Origin: Aeolococcus sp050734155
GTDB taxonomy: Bacteria > Chloroflexota > Dormibacteria > Aeolococcales > Aeolococcaceae
Assembly (NCBI GenBank): GCA_050734155.1
Contig: JBOHUD010000100.1
Coordinates: 24,889 to 88,888 of the forward strand
DNA length: 64,000 bases
Direction: 5' to 3'
The notes beneath the pieces were generated by a model that searched no databases, was not told the origin of the DNA, and saw nothing but the letters and a program-made list of their open reading frames with translations. A program made the translations under genes and the position numbers. Of the stretch, positions 52,143 through 61,459 are shown piece after piece. Position 1 is the stretch's first letter; each line of letters starts with the position of its first letter.

Positions 52143-53153
52143 ATGTCGATCGTGGCCGGCATGGACGACAGCAGCACCGCCACGCCCGGTGGTCCATCGC
52201 CTGACGCGACGGGACACCGGCCGGTCCTTCTACACCCGCTAATACAGAGCCTGCAGCCCCGTCCGGGGCAGACGTTCATCGACGGCACCCTCGGTGCCGG
52301 CGGCTACGTCACCGCGTTGCTCGAAGGCGTTGGTCCCGGCGGGCGCATCCTTGCCATCGATCGCGATCCCGCCGCGGTGGCGACAGCCCGGCGGCGCTTC
52401 GCGGACCACGGCGGCGTCATCGTCGAGCACGGCGACTTCGCCGACATGGAGTCGATCGCGACCGCCCACGGGATCAGCCCCGGCACCGTCGACGGCGTCA
52501 CCCTCGACCTCGGCCTCTCCTCGGTCCAGCTCGACGATCCGACCCGGGGTTTCAGCTTCCGTCTCGACTCACCGCTGGACATGCGCATGGACCCCGGCGG
52601 GGGCATCTCGGCCGCGGACATCGTCAACCGCTGGCCCGAGGCCGACCTGACGGCCCTGATCCGCAGCTACGGCGATGAGCGCTTCGCACGCAGCATCGCC
52701 GCCGCCGTGGTGCGGCTGCGCAGCAACCAGGCGATCACCAGCACCGCGCAGCTGCGCGAGGTCGTCGAGCGCACCATCCCGCGGCGTTTCTGGCCGAAGC
52801 GCATCCACCCTGCGACACGCACCTTCCAGGCGCTGCGCATCGAGGTGAACCACGAGCTGGAGAGCCTCAAGGTGGGGCTGCAGGCGGCAATTCGCATTCT
52901 CCGGCCCGGTGGGCGTCTTGGGGTTGTCTCCTTCCACTCTCTCGAGGACACCATTGTCAAGAACACACTCCACGTCTCAGCACAGAACTGTCTATGTCCG
53001 CCCCAACAGACCCACTGCACCTGCGCTCACCGGGCCTCTCTCCTCCTTCTCAGCCGCAAGGCGATCAAGCCCGACGCCGCTGAGCTTGCCGGCAACCCGC
53101 GAGCCCGCTCCGCGCGGCTCCGAGTCGCCGAGAAGCTCGACGACGGGCGCTAG
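52143..53153 (+). CDS. rsmH: 16S rRNA (cytosine1402-N4)-methyltransferase
   Basis: A 336-residue SAM-dependent enzyme. 'HRPVLLHPLIQSL', the SAM-binding 'FIDGTLGAGGYVTALLE' with 'LAIDRDP', 'DGVTLDLGLSSVQLDDPTRG', 'QALRIEVNHELESL' and 'VVSFHSLEDTIVKN' are all standard. The Cys-rich segment 'CLCPPQQTHCTC' near the C-terminus is also typical. It methylates C1402 of 16S rRNA in the ribosomal P site. Confidence 0.97.
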   Translation: MSIVAGMDDSSTATPGGPSPDATGHRPVLLHPLIQSLQPRPGQTFIDGTLGAGGYVTALLEGVGPGGRILAIDRDPAAVATARRRFADHGGVIVEHGDFADMESIATAHGISPGTVDGVTLDLGLSSVQLDDPTRGFSFRLDSPLDMRMDPGGGISAADIVNRWPEADLTALIRSYGDERFARSIAAAVVRLRSNQAITSTAQLREVVERTIPRRFWPKRIHPATRTFQALRIEVNHELESLKVGLQAAIRILRPGGRLGVVSFHSLEDTIVKNTLHVSAQNCLCPPQQTHCTCAHRASLLLLSRKAIKPDAAELAGNPRARSARLRVAEKLDDGR

Positions 53154-53228
53154 ACACGCCGCTGCGCACCGCGACCCCTTTGCTTGCCTCTCCCTCCTCA
53201 CGTCCCTGCTCACACGGAGATCCGGGCT

Positions 53229-53717
53229 GTGCCCAGAACGACCTCTCAACGACTCCCCGCCGATGACCTCACCCGTGTTCCGCTCGACGACGCACCCGCG
53301 CGTCGCACCCGGCTTCGTCGCGGCGGACCGCGCACGCCCCTGCCCCTGCTGCCGCTGATCGCGGCGCTGGCGGGGGTCGGCGTCGCCTACGTCAGCCAGA
53401 GCGCCCACTCCACCCAGGCCACCTACCAGGCCGCGGCGCTGTCCGACCAGAACGGCCAGCTCCGCGCCCAGGACTCGCAGCTGGGCGACGACCTGGCGCG
53501 GCTGGAGAGCGCGGAGCGCATCGTCGCCGCCGCCCAGCAGCTGGGGATGCGTCCCGCGGGGCACTGGTCGTACGTGGACGTGCGGCTGAAGCCGGTGGTC
53601 AGTGTCCCGGCACCGTTGCTGGCCGCGCGTCCCGGTTCGAGTGATCCGCTGCAGCAGTTCGTGGCCGCGATCGGAGGCGCCGTCGGCGTACACGGCAGCT
53701 CGGGCGCGGGGCCATGA
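53229..53717 (+). CDS. ftsL: FtsL/DivIC-like division protein
   Basis: A 162-residue bitopic membrane protein. A basic, Pro/Arg-rich cytosolic N-terminus of about 40 residues precedes one membrane helix ('LPLIAALAGVGVAYVSQSAH'), then a short periplasmic coiled coil ('SDQNGQLRAQDSQLGDDLARLESA') with 'AAQQLGMRPA', the pattern of FtsL. Sequence similarity is weak, as is normal for FtsL; the call rests on topology and on its place between rsmH and ftsI. GTG 53229 was chosen (GGAG about 10 bases before). It overlaps ftsI by 4 bp. Confidence 0.75.
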   Translation: MPRTTSQRLPADDLTRVPLDDAPARRTRLRRGGPRTPLPLLPLIAALAGVGVAYVSQSAHSTQATYQAAALSDQNGQLRAQDSQLGDDLARLESAERIVAAAQQLGMRPAGHWSYVDVRLKPVVSVPAPLLAARPGSSDPLQQFVAAIGGAVGVHGSSGAGP

Positions 53718-55477
53718 GCCGGCATCGCGACGACGTCCGGTCGTCGCGTGTGCGCGGCTGGTTCGTCGCCGACGCTCCCGACTTTCGTCATCGCGGCACC
53801 TGGCTGGCGCTGGCCTTCGCCGCCATGGCGGCCACGCTCTCGGTGCGGCTGGTCGACGTGCAGCTGCTCCAGCACGCCACCCTCGCCGCCAGGGCCGCTG
53901 CCCTGCACCAGAAGTCGGTGACCGTCACGGCCACGCGCGGGCGCATCCTCGACAGCAGCGGCAGGGTGCTGGTCAGCAACCGCACCGTGTACGACGTCTA
54001 CGCCGATCCCGGCCTGATCCCGGTGTCCACCCGCCTCGACGTGGCCCGCCGGCTGGCCCCGGTGCTGTCCATGGACACGACCGCGGTGGAGTCGCTGATC
54101 TCCAAGCCGACGCGCTTCGTCTACCTGGCCAAGTCAGTCTCGCAGCAGGTCAGTGACCAGCTCGCCGCACTCGGCCTCTCCGGCATCGTCGTCGAGCCCG
54201 CCCAGCAGCGCGTCTATGAACCGTCGCCGGTCACCGGCAACTCCTTTGCCGCCAACCTGCTCGGCTATGTCGACGGGGACGGCACCGGTCAGTACGGCCT
54301 CGAGGCGTACTACAACACGGTGCTGCGCGGCACCGACGGACACCAGTCGACGGTGCGCGATGTGACCGGAAACTCGATCACCCTGAGCAACGACCCTCAA
54401 TCGCAGGCCCGCGATGGCCAGGACCTGCAGCTCGGCCTCGACTCGGAGGTGCAGTACTGGGCCGAGCAGGCGATCGCGCAGGGCGTGGCCAGGGCCCAGG
54501 CCGACTCGGGGACCCTGATCATGATGGACACCAAGACGGGGGCCATCCGCGCCTGGGCCCAGGCACCCGCGTACAACGCCAACTCGTACTGGACCGCCCC
54601 GATCGCCGATTTCCGCGACCTGGCGGTGGCCAATGTCTACGAGCCCGGCTCGGTGCAGAAGGTGGTCACCTTCGCGGGCGGCCTCAACGCCCACGCCATC
54701 ACCCCCGCGTACAGCTTCAAAGAGGGGCCGACGACGATCGATGGAGCCACCATTCAAGACTGGGATGGTCGCGCCCATGGCCTCATCACCATGCAGAAGG
54801 TGCTCGACGACTCGCTCAACAACGGCGCCATCAAGGTGGGGCAGCTGATGGGGGCGAACGCCTTCTACAGCAACATGCTGGCCTTCGGCATGGGCGCGCC
54901 CACCGGCGTCGATCTCGCCGGTGAGCAGAGCATCCCGCTGCAGCCGCAGAGCCAGTGGAGCGCTCTCGACCTGGCCGAGGCCGCCTTCGGGCAGCGCCTC
55001 CAGGTGACCCCGATCGAGGAGCTTGCCGCCATCAACGCGGTCGCCAACGGGGGGGTGTGGGTGCAGCCCCACGCGGTGCAGGCCGTCATCGATCCCACCA
55101 CGGGCAGGTCGGCGGTGGTGGCCCCGACGACGCGGCGGGTCATCTCCGCCGACGCCGCGGCCACCCTGGCGCAGATGATGACGGGCGTGGTCGAGGATCG
55201 TGGGGCTGAGGGTTCGATGGCCAAGATCCCCGCATTCAAGGGCGAGGTGGCCGGCAAGACGGGCACCGCCAGCGTGGCCACCAACGGCCACTACGGCAGC
55301 GATGTGGTCGTCTCCTTCGCCGGCTTCCTGCCCGCCAAGAACCCCAGGTTCACCATGCTGGTGGTGCTCAACTATCCGCACGAGAAGGGCATCGTCCGCT
55401 TCGGGGCGACGCTGGCGGCCCCGGTCTGGAAGCAGGTGGCGCAGGTGGCGATCGATCAGTGGCGGATCACCCCATGA
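53714..55477 (+). CDS. ftsI: Penicillin-binding protein, septal transpeptidase FtsI/PBP2B-like
   Basis: A 587-residue class B PBP. One membrane helix (residues 30-50), the pedestal start 'TATRGRILDSSGRVLVSN', then the transpeptidase domain with SxxK in 'YEPGSVQKVVTF', SxN in 'LDDSLNNGAI' and KTG in 'VAGKTGTAS'. It cross-links septal peptidoglycan with FtsW as glycosyltransferase partner. No PASTA domains follow the catalytic domain. Its stop overlaps mraY by 4 bp. Confidence 0.95.
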   Translation: MSRHRDDVRSSRVRGWFVADAPDFRHRGTWLALAFAAMAATLSVRLVDVQLLQHATLAARAAALHQKSVTVTATRGRILDSSGRVLVSNRTVYDVYADPGLIPVSTRLDVARRLAPVLSMDTTAVESLISKPTRFVYLAKSVSQQVSDQLAALGLSGIVVEPAQQRVYEPSPVTGNSFAANLLGYVDGDGTGQYGLEAYYNTVLRGTDGHQSTVRDVTGNSITLSNDPQSQARDGQDLQLGLDSEVQYWAEQAIAQGVARAQADSGTLIMMDTKTGAIRAWAQAPAYNANSYWTAPIADFRDLAVANVYEPGSVQKVVTFAGGLNAHAITPAYSFKEGPTTIDGATIQDWDGRAHGLITMQKVLDDSLNNGAIKVGQLMGANAFYSNMLAFGMGAPTGVDLAGEQSIPLQPQSQWSALDLAEAAFGQRLQVTPIEELAAINAVANGGVWVQPHAVQAVIDPTTGRSAVVAPTTRRVISADAAATLAQMMTGVVEDRGAEGSMAKIPAFKGEVAGKTGTASVATNGHYGSDVVVSFAGFLPAKNPRFTMLVVLNYPHEKGIVRFGATLAAPVWKQVAQVAIDQWRITP

Positions 55478-56436
55478 GACACGCGGCGGTGGTCGTCGTG
55501 CTCGCCTTCGGGGCCGGGCTGGCACTCTACCCGTGGCTCACCAGCCGGCTGGCGCGAAGCGGGGCGGGGCAGCGCGTGCAGTCCTTCAACCCGTCGTCGC
55601 ACCTCGTCAAGATGGGCACGCCGACCATGGGCGGCGCTCTCTTCTGCGCCATCACCGTGGCCGCCTGGCTGATCTTCGACCGCACCCGCCTCGGCTTCGT
55701 GGTGGTGTTCGCGCTCTTTGCGGGAGCCCTGCTCGGGGTGCTCGACGACCGCGAGAACATCCGCGGCCGGGGCGCGTTCGGCCTTGGTGTCCACAGGAAG
55801 ATCGCCTTCCAGGCGTTGATCGGCCTGCTGGTCGGCATCGGCCTGGCTGTCGCGGGAGCGACCCGACAGTACTTTCCCGGCCTGGGGCTGCCCGACCTCC
55901 GCGGCCCCGGCATCATCGTGGCCAGCGTCCTTGCGGTGATCGCGGTGAGCAACGCGGTCAACCTCACCGACGGTGTCGACGGGCTGGCGGCGAGCTGCAC
56001 GGCGATCGTCTTCGCCGGGCTGCTGGCGGTGGCGGTGCACCAGCACGCGCTGCCCGTGGTCATCGTCTGCGCGGCGCTGGTGGGTGGGCTGGCAGCGTTC
56101 CTGGTCTTCAACTGGTTCCCGGCGCGGCTCTTCATGGGCGACACCGGGTCGCTCGCGCTGGGGTGCGCGCTGGTGCCTGCCGCCGCCGAGGTGCACCTGC
56201 TCTGGCTGCTGCCATTGATGGGCATCGTCTTCGTCGCCGAGACGCTCAGCGTCATCATCAACGTGACCGCCATCCGCCGCTTCCAGCACAGGATCCTGCG
56301 CGCCAGCCCGCTCCATCATCACTTCGAGGAGCTGGGGCTGCGCGAGCGGCGGCTGGTGCTGTACTTCGCGACGGCGGCGGCGATCGGCACGCTGCTGACC
56401 GTGCTGTACGCGCGCTCGCGCGGAGCGCTGGCATGA
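55474..56436 (+). CDS. mraY: Phospho-MurNAc-pentapeptide translocase
   Basis: A 320-residue protein with about ten membrane helices. 'MGTPTMGGALF', the Asp pair in 'LGVLDDRENI', 'AVNLTDGVDGLAA', 'FMGDTGSLALG' and 'ASPLHHHFEELG' are the catalytic and binding motifs. It forms lipid I from UDP-MurNAc-pentapeptide and undecaprenyl phosphate. ATG 55474 is chosen by the ATGA overlap with ftsI. In most clusters murE and murF lie between ftsI and mraY; here there is no room for them. Confidence 0.96.
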   Translation: MRHAAVVVVLAFGAGLALYPWLTSRLARSGAGQRVQSFNPSSHLVKMGTPTMGGALFCAITVAAWLIFDRTRLGFVVVFALFAGALLGVLDDRENIRGRGAFGLGVHRKIAFQALIGLLVGIGLAVAGATRQYFPGLGLPDLRGPGIIVASVLAVIAVSNAVNLTDGVDGLAASCTAIVFAGLLAVAVHQHALPVVIVCAALVGGLAAFLVFNWFPARLFMGDTGSLALGCALVPAAAEVHLLWLLPLMGIVFVAETLSVIINVTAIRRFQHRILRASPLHHHFEELGLRERRLVLYFATAAAIGTLLTVLYARSRGALA

Positions 56437-57785
56437 GCGGTCGCGCCGTGGTGATCGGGCTGGGACGGAGCGGGATGGCCTGCGCGCGCGTTCTGGCCGG
56501 CGACGGCTACGAGGTGCTCGTCGTGGACCGCGGCGACGATGTCCGGCTGCGCGAGGCGGCGACCGCGCTGCCCGGCGGCGTCCAGGTGCAGCTGGGCGAC
56601 TACGAGGCTGAGGTGGTGCGTGGCGCCGCCCTGGTGTGTCCGTCGCCGGGGGTGGCCTGGACCGCACCCGAGCTGGAGCTGGCGCGCAGCCTGGGCATCC
56701 CGGTGCGAAGCGAGATGGCGCTGGTGTTCGAGCGCTGCCGCGGGCGCATCGTGGGCATCACCGGGACCAACGGCAAGACCACCACCACCAGCCTGTGCGC
56801 CGCGGTGATCGGGCGCGACGGCCGCCGCGTCCACCTCGGCGGCAACATCGGCGACACCATGCTCGACCGCCTCGAGCAGGTCCAGGGCGGCGACTGGGTG
56901 GTGCTCGAGCTGTCCTCGTTCCAGCTGGAATCCGTGGCACGGCCGGCGTGCGAGATCGCCGCGGTCCTCAACATCAGCCCCGACCACATCGACCGTCATG
57001 GCAGCCTGGCCGCGTACGTCGCCGCCAAACAGCGGGTGGTGGAGCACGCGCGTTCCTGCACCGTGCTGGGCTGGGACGACCCCGTGACCCGTGCCATGGC
57101 CGAGTCGAGCGCCGCCCCGGTGCGGTTCTTCGGTGCCGCCCTGCGCGACCTCGAGGGCGCCACCGTGGAGGGCGGTGAGGTGGTCATCCTGGAGGCGGGC
57201 GCGTCGCAGCCGGTGATGCCGGTGGCCGACATCCCGCTGCTGGGCGCGCACAACGTGCTCAACGTGCTTGCGGTGGCCGCGGTGGGCCGCGCCGCGGGAG
57301 TTGCCCCCGGCGACATCGCCGCCGCCGTGCGCGAGTTCACAGCCGTGCCCCATCGCCTCCAGGTCGTTGGCGATGACCGCGGCGTGCTCTGGGTCAACGA
57401 CAGCAAGGCGACCAACGTCGACGCCGCAGCGCGCGCGCTGGAGTCCTTCGCGCGTCCGATCATCTGGATCGGGGGCGGCCACAGCAAGGGCGTGCCGGCT
57501 GCGGACCTCGCCGATGCGGTGGCCCGCCACGCCCGCCTCGCCATCCTCAACGGCGACACCGCTGCCGACCTCGACGCCGCCCTGGCGGAGCGCGGCTACG
57601 CCGAGAGGCTGGTGGTGCCGGACCAGGAGGCGGCGGTCAGAGCCGCGGCGCTGCGGGCAACTCCCGGCGACGTGGTCCTGCTGGCCCCGGGATACGCCAG
57701 CTTCGACCAGTTCGGCAGCTTCGAGGAACGCGGCGCCGCCTTCGCGGCGTCGGTGCGGGCGCTGCTCACGCGGGACGGCGGCTGA
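56433..57785 (+). CDS. murD: UDP-N-acetylmuramoylalanine--D-glutamate ligase
   Basis: A 450-residue ATP-dependent ligase. Domain 1 starts 'AVVIGLGRSGMACARVLAGD'; the P-loop is 'GITGTNGKTTTTSLCAAVI', followed by 'LGGNIGDTML', 'VLELSSFQLESV', 'NISPDHIDRHGSL' and the domain 3 entry 'VPHRLQVVGDDRGVLWVNDS'. It adds D-Glu to UDP-MurNAc-L-Ala. It overlaps mraY by 4 bp and ftsW by 1 bp. Confidence 0.96.
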   Translation: MSGRAVVIGLGRSGMACARVLAGDGYEVLVVDRGDDVRLREAATALPGGVQVQLGDYEAEVVRGAALVCPSPGVAWTAPELELARSLGIPVRSEMALVFERCRGRIVGITGTNGKTTTTSLCAAVIGRDGRRVHLGGNIGDTMLDRLEQVQGGDWVVLELSSFQLESVARPACEIAAVLNISPDHIDRHGSLAAYVAAKQRVVEHARSCTVLGWDDPVTRAMAESSAAPVRFFGAALRDLEGATVEGGEVVILEAGASQPVMPVADIPLLGAHNVLNVLAVAAVGRAAGVAPGDIAAAVREFTAVPHRLQVVGDDRGVLWVNDSKATNVDAAARALESFARPIIWIGGGHSKGVPAADLADAVARHARLAILNGDTAADLDAALAERGYAERLVVPDQEAAVRAAALRATPGDVVLLAPGYASFDQFGSFEERGAAFAASVRALLTRDGG

Positions 57786-59041
57786 TGGCTGCGCGCACCC
57801 GCCCCGCCATCCCCGCGCTGCGCCTGCGCGAGGCCCTCACCGGCGGCCGCACCCTCAGCCTCGGTGGTGTCGACGGCTGGTTGCTCACCGACATCGCAGC
57901 CCTGTGCGCGTTCGGGCTGGTGATGGTGTACAGCGCCAGCGAGGCGCTGGGGTTTCTCTGGTTCTCCAACGCCAACTACTTCTTCGAGCGACAGGTGGTG
58001 GGGATGGGGCTCGGGGTGGTGGCATTGGTCATCCTGGCGCGCACCGACTACCACCGTCTGCGCCGCCTCGCCCCGGTGCTGGCGCTGGTCCTTGTCGCGC
58101 TGTTGGTGCTGGTGCTGATGCCCCACTTCGGGTCCGAGGCCAACGGGGCTCGGCGCTGGTTCACCGTCGGACCGCTCTCCGTGCAGCCCTCGGCGATCGC
58201 CATCCTCGTCTCCGTGCTGTTCTTCTCGAGGTGGCTGGTGGACCGCGCTCCCGCGATTCGCACAGTCCGCGGTGTCCGCGACTACGGCCTTCTGGTCGGT
58301 GTGCTCCTCGGCCTGGTGCTTCTCGAGCGCGACCTCGGCAGCAGCATCATCATCGCCGGCACCGCGCTGGTGCTGCTGGCCCTGGGAGGCGTTCGCAAGC
58401 GGCACCTGCTGGTGCTGCTCGGCGTGGTCATGGTGGGTGGTTACCTGATGGTCATGCTGGTCGCGTATCGGTCGAGCCGTCTCACCACCTTCACGCACCC
58501 GTGCGACGATGCTCTGAACACCGGTTTCCAGGCCTGTCAGGCGCTCTACGCGCTGGGCAGCGGGGGTTTCGCCGGGGTCGGCCTGGGCAACTCCGTGCAG
58601 AAGTACCAGTGGTTGCCCGAAGCGCACACCGACTTCATCTTCGCCATCATCGGGGAGGAGCTCGGACTTGTCGGAACCGTTTCTGTGATCATGGCGTTCA
58701 CACTGCTGCTGTGGCGTGGCGTGCGCGCATCACTGCGCGCGCCCGATTCCTATGGGGCGCTTCTCGCCGGAGGTATCACCGCGTGGATCGGAATCCAGGC
58801 ATTCGTCAACATCGGCGCGGTGACCGGCGTGATCCCCACCACCGGCATCCCGCTTCCCTTCATCAGCTACGGTGGCACCTCGCTGGCGATGACGCTCGCC
58901 GGGGTCGGCATCCTCTGCAACGTGTCCGCCCAGGGTCGCAGACAGGGGGTGACATTGCGTGCGCACGTTGATCGCCGGCGGCGGGACAGGTGGACACCTG
59001 ACCCCGGTGCTCGCCCTGGCCCAGGAGCTGCGTCGCGCTGA
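57785..59041 (+). CDS. ftsW: SEDS-family peptidoglycan polymerase FtsW
   Basis: A 418-residue protein with ten predicted helices. Catalytic and family motifs are 'GARRWFTVGPLSVQPSAIA', 'LLERDLGSSIII', 'GFAGVGLGNSVQKYQWLPEA', 'TDFIFAIIGEELGLVG' and 'PLPFISYGGTSLAMTLAGVG'. It polymerises glycan strands at the septum with FtsI. The last 27 codons overlap murG by 83 bp and give a basic tail ('AHVDRRRRDRWTPDPG') that may be non-conserved. Confidence 0.94.
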   Translation: MAARTRPAIPALRLREALTGGRTLSLGGVDGWLLTDIAALCAFGLVMVYSASEALGFLWFSNANYFFERQVVGMGLGVVALVILARTDYHRLRRLAPVLALVLVALLVLVLMPHFGSEANGARRWFTVGPLSVQPSAIAILVSVLFFSRWLVDRAPAIRTVRGVRDYGLLVGVLLGLVLLERDLGSSIIIAGTALVLLALGGVRKRHLLVLLGVVMVGGYLMVMLVAYRSSRLTTFTHPCDDALNTGFQACQALYALGSGGFAGVGLGNSVQKYQWLPEAHTDFIFAIIGEELGLVGTVSVIMAFTLLLWRGVRASLRAPDSYGALLAGGITAWIGIQAFVNIGAVTGVIPTTGIPLPFISYGGTSLAMTLAGVGILCNVSAQGRRQGVTLRAHVDRRRRDRWTPDPGARPGPGAASR

Positions 59042-60062
59042 TCCGCGCGGCGATGTGGTGGTGGTGGGCCGCCACGGCGGCGTGGCCGAGGGCCTGGTGA
59101 CCGCTGCCGGAATCCGGCTCGAGACGGTGCGCGTGTCGGGCCTGGATGCGGGCAACGCGGTCAGCGTGCTTCGCTTCACCGCTCTGCTGCCCGCCGCGAT
59201 GCGCACCGCGCGGAGGATCATCCGCAGCTTTGCTGCCGACGTGGTCGTGGGCGGGGCCGGGTACGTGAGCGTGCCGGTGGTGCTGGCGGCACGGTCGCTG
59301 CGCATCCCGGTTGTGCTGATGGAGCAGAACGCGGTGCCGGGCCGGGCCACGCGCCTGCTCGCCCGGCGCGGCACGCTGGTGGCGGCCGCGTTCGCGGAGA
59401 CCGCGGCGGAACTCCCCCGGGCGCGGGTGGTGCACACCGGCAATCCCATCCGCGCCGGGGTGCTGGCCACACCGCGGCGCGCTCTCGGCGGGCGGTGCGA
59501 TCACCTCCTGGTGATGGGCGGCTCCCAGGGCGCGCGCCAGATCAACCATGCGGTGGCGGGATGCGTGGAGGCCCTGCTGGGCCGGCATCCGGGCCTGCGC
59601 ATCACCCATCAGACGGGCGCGCTCGACAGCGAGGAGATGGACGCCGCCGCCGGTGCGCTCCCTCCCGATGTGCGTGAGCGCTGGCACCTCCACCCGTTCA
59701 TCGACGACGTCGGGGCGGCGATCGTCGCCGCCGACCTGGTGCTGATGCGGGCGGGGGGCTCCTCGCTCGCCGAGTGCGCCGCCCTGGAGAGGCCCATGCT
59801 CCTGGTCCCCTACCCGCACGCCGGCGACCATCAGCGCTTCAACGCCGCCCCCTACGTGGCCGCCGGGGCCGCCCGTCTCATCCCCGACGCGGAGTGCGAC
59901 GCGGATCGCGTTGCCGCCGAGGTGGGGGCGCTGCTCGGCGATCCGTCCACCTGGCGGCGCATGGCCGCCACCAGCGGTCACCTGGGGCGGCTCGACGCGG
60001 CCGCGCGGATCGTCGAACTCCTCGGCGAGCTGACCGGCGCGGCGGCGAGAATCCCGGGGTGA
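58959..60062 (+). CDS. murG: Lipid II synthase, N-acetylglucosaminyltransferase
   Basis: A 367-residue GT28 enzyme from GTG 58959. Phosphate loop 1 'LIAGGGTGGHLTPVLALA', 'VGGAGYVSVPVVLAARSL', 'MEQNAVPGRATRLLAR', loop 3 'LLVMGGSQGARQIN' and the UDP-GlcNAc-binding 'MRAGGSSLAECAALERPMLL' are present. It adds GlcNAc to lipid I at the membrane. It overlaps ftsW by 83 bp and the next Mur ligase gene by 4 bp. Confidence 0.95.
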   Translation: MRTLIAGGGTGGHLTPVLALAQELRRADPRGDVVVVGRHGGVAEGLVTAAGIRLETVRVSGLDAGNAVSVLRFTALLPAAMRTARRIIRSFAADVVVGGAGYVSVPVVLAARSLRIPVVLMEQNAVPGRATRLLARRGTLVAAAFAETAAELPRARVVHTGNPIRAGVLATPRRALGGRCDHLLVMGGSQGARQINHAVAGCVEALLGRHPGLRITHQTGALDSEEMDAAAGALPPDVRERWHLHPFIDDVGAAIVAADLVLMRAGGSSLAECAALERPMLLVPYPHAGDHQRFNAAPYVAAGAARLIPDAECDADRVAAEVGALLGDPSTWRRMAATSGHLGRLDAAARIVELLGELTGAAARIPG

Positions 60063-61459
60063 CCGGCCACGTGCACTTCCTCGGCATCTGCGGCTACGCC
60101 GTCAGCGGCGCGGCTGTGCTGGCGCGCCAGCAGGGATGGCGGGTGTCCGGGTCGGACGACCAGGCCTACCCGCCCACCACCGACATCCTCAGCGCCGCCG
60201 GCATCGACTGGGTGGATGGCAGCGACCCCGCCAACCTGGAGCGCTGGGGCGTCCCCGACCTGGTCGTGGTCGGCAACCAGACGCGGATGAGCAACCCCGA
60301 GTGGCTGGCCGCACGTGACCGCGGGCTGCCCACGTGCAGCGAGATCGAGTTCTACCTGCGCCTCACCGCCGATCGCCGCCGCATCGCCGTGTGCGGCACG
60401 CACGGCAAGACCACCACGGCCTCTCTTCTCGCCCACATGCTCGCCAGCTGTGGCCTGGACCCCGGCTTCAGGCTGGGCTCCACCTCCCTCGACCTCGGCG
60501 GCAGCGCCCGGCTGGGGACGGGGCCGTTCGTGTTCGAGGGCGACGAGTACACCACCGCCCCCTGGGATCCGCGCCCCAAGTTTCTGCACATCCGCCCGGA
60601 GGCGGCCTGCGTGACCCGCCTCGAACTCGACCATCCCGACATCTACCCCACCCTGGACGCGTACCGTGCGCCCTTCGTCGAGCTGGTGCGATCGATGCCG
60701 CCCGACGGGCGGCTCGTGCTCTGCGCCGACGACGCCGAGTGCGCCGGCCTGGCCGCCCAGGCGTCGTGCGGGGTGGTCACCTACGGGTGCGCGCCGGAGG
60801 CGGACTGGCGCGTGAAGCTCGGCGACGACGACGGTGCCAGGCAGAGCTTCAGCGTCGCTCACGACGGCACGATCGACGGGGTGTCGCTCACCTTCCCGGG
60901 CAGCCACAACGCGCTCAACGCCACCGCCGCGCTGCTGCTCGCCGGCGCTGCCGGCGCCCCGCTGCCACGATGCATCGCGGCGTGCGCCGACTTTCGCGGT
61001 CCGGCGCGCCGCTTCGAGGTCGTTGGCGACATCGGCGGGGTCATCGTCGTCGACGACTACGCTCATCATCCGACCGAGGTCGAGGTGACCATCGCCGCTG
61101 CGCGGCTTCGCTACCCGGGGCGGCGCCTGGTCGCCATCCACACCCCGCACACCTACTCGCGCACGCGCACCCTTCTCGACGACTACGGGCACAGCTTCAG
61201 CGGCGCGGACGTGGTGGTGCTCGGCCCCATCGAGATGGCCCGTGAGCGCGGCATGGCGGCAACGGTCAGCAGCCACGACGTCGCCGCGCGGGTGGGCGAC
61301 GCGGTGCCCGTGCACGTGGTGAGCTCTCCGGCAGCGGCGCTCGACCTGCTGGCCAAGCTGGCCCGCACCGGCGACGTGCTCCTGGTGCTCTCGCTGGGTG
61401 GGTTCGACAGGATCGCCCACCGCCTGGTGACGGCGTTGGAGACGTCCGGTGTCCACTGA
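60059..61459 (+). CDS. Mur ligase, MurC/Mpl-like hybrid
   Basis: A 466-residue ATP-dependent ligase from GTG 60059. The first domain looks like Mpl: 'VHFLGICGYAVSGAA', 'YPPTTDILSAAGI', 'VVVGNQTRMSNPEW'. So does the centre: P-loop 'VCGTHGKTTTASLLAHML', then 'FEGDEYTTAPWDPRPKFL', where MurC normally has DES. The C-terminal domain looks like MurC: 'VVDDYAHHPTEVEVTIAAAR' and 'HTPHTYSRTRTLLDDY'. MurC adds L-Ala to UDP-MurNAc; Mpl attaches recycled tripeptide. The place between murG and murB and the lack of another candidate in the window favour MurC function, but both activities are possible. Confidence 0.85.
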   Translation: MTGHVHFLGICGYAVSGAAVLARQQGWRVSGSDDQAYPPTTDILSAAGIDWVDGSDPANLERWGVPDLVVVGNQTRMSNPEWLAARDRGLPTCSEIEFYLRLTADRRRIAVCGTHGKTTTASLLAHMLASCGLDPGFRLGSTSLDLGGSARLGTGPFVFEGDEYTTAPWDPRPKFLHIRPEAACVTRLELDHPDIYPTLDAYRAPFVELVRSMPPDGRLVLCADDAECAGLAAQASCGVVTYGCAPEADWRVKLGDDDGARQSFSVAHDGTIDGVSLTFPGSHNALNATAALLLAGAAGAPLPRCIAACADFRGPARRFEVVGDIGGVIVVDDYAHHPTEVEVTIAAARLRYPGRRLVAIHTPHTYSRTRTLLDDYGHSFSGADVVVLGPIEMARERGMAATVSSHDVAARVGDAVPVHVVSSPAAALDLLAKLARTGDVLLVLSLGGFDRIAHRLVTALETSGVH

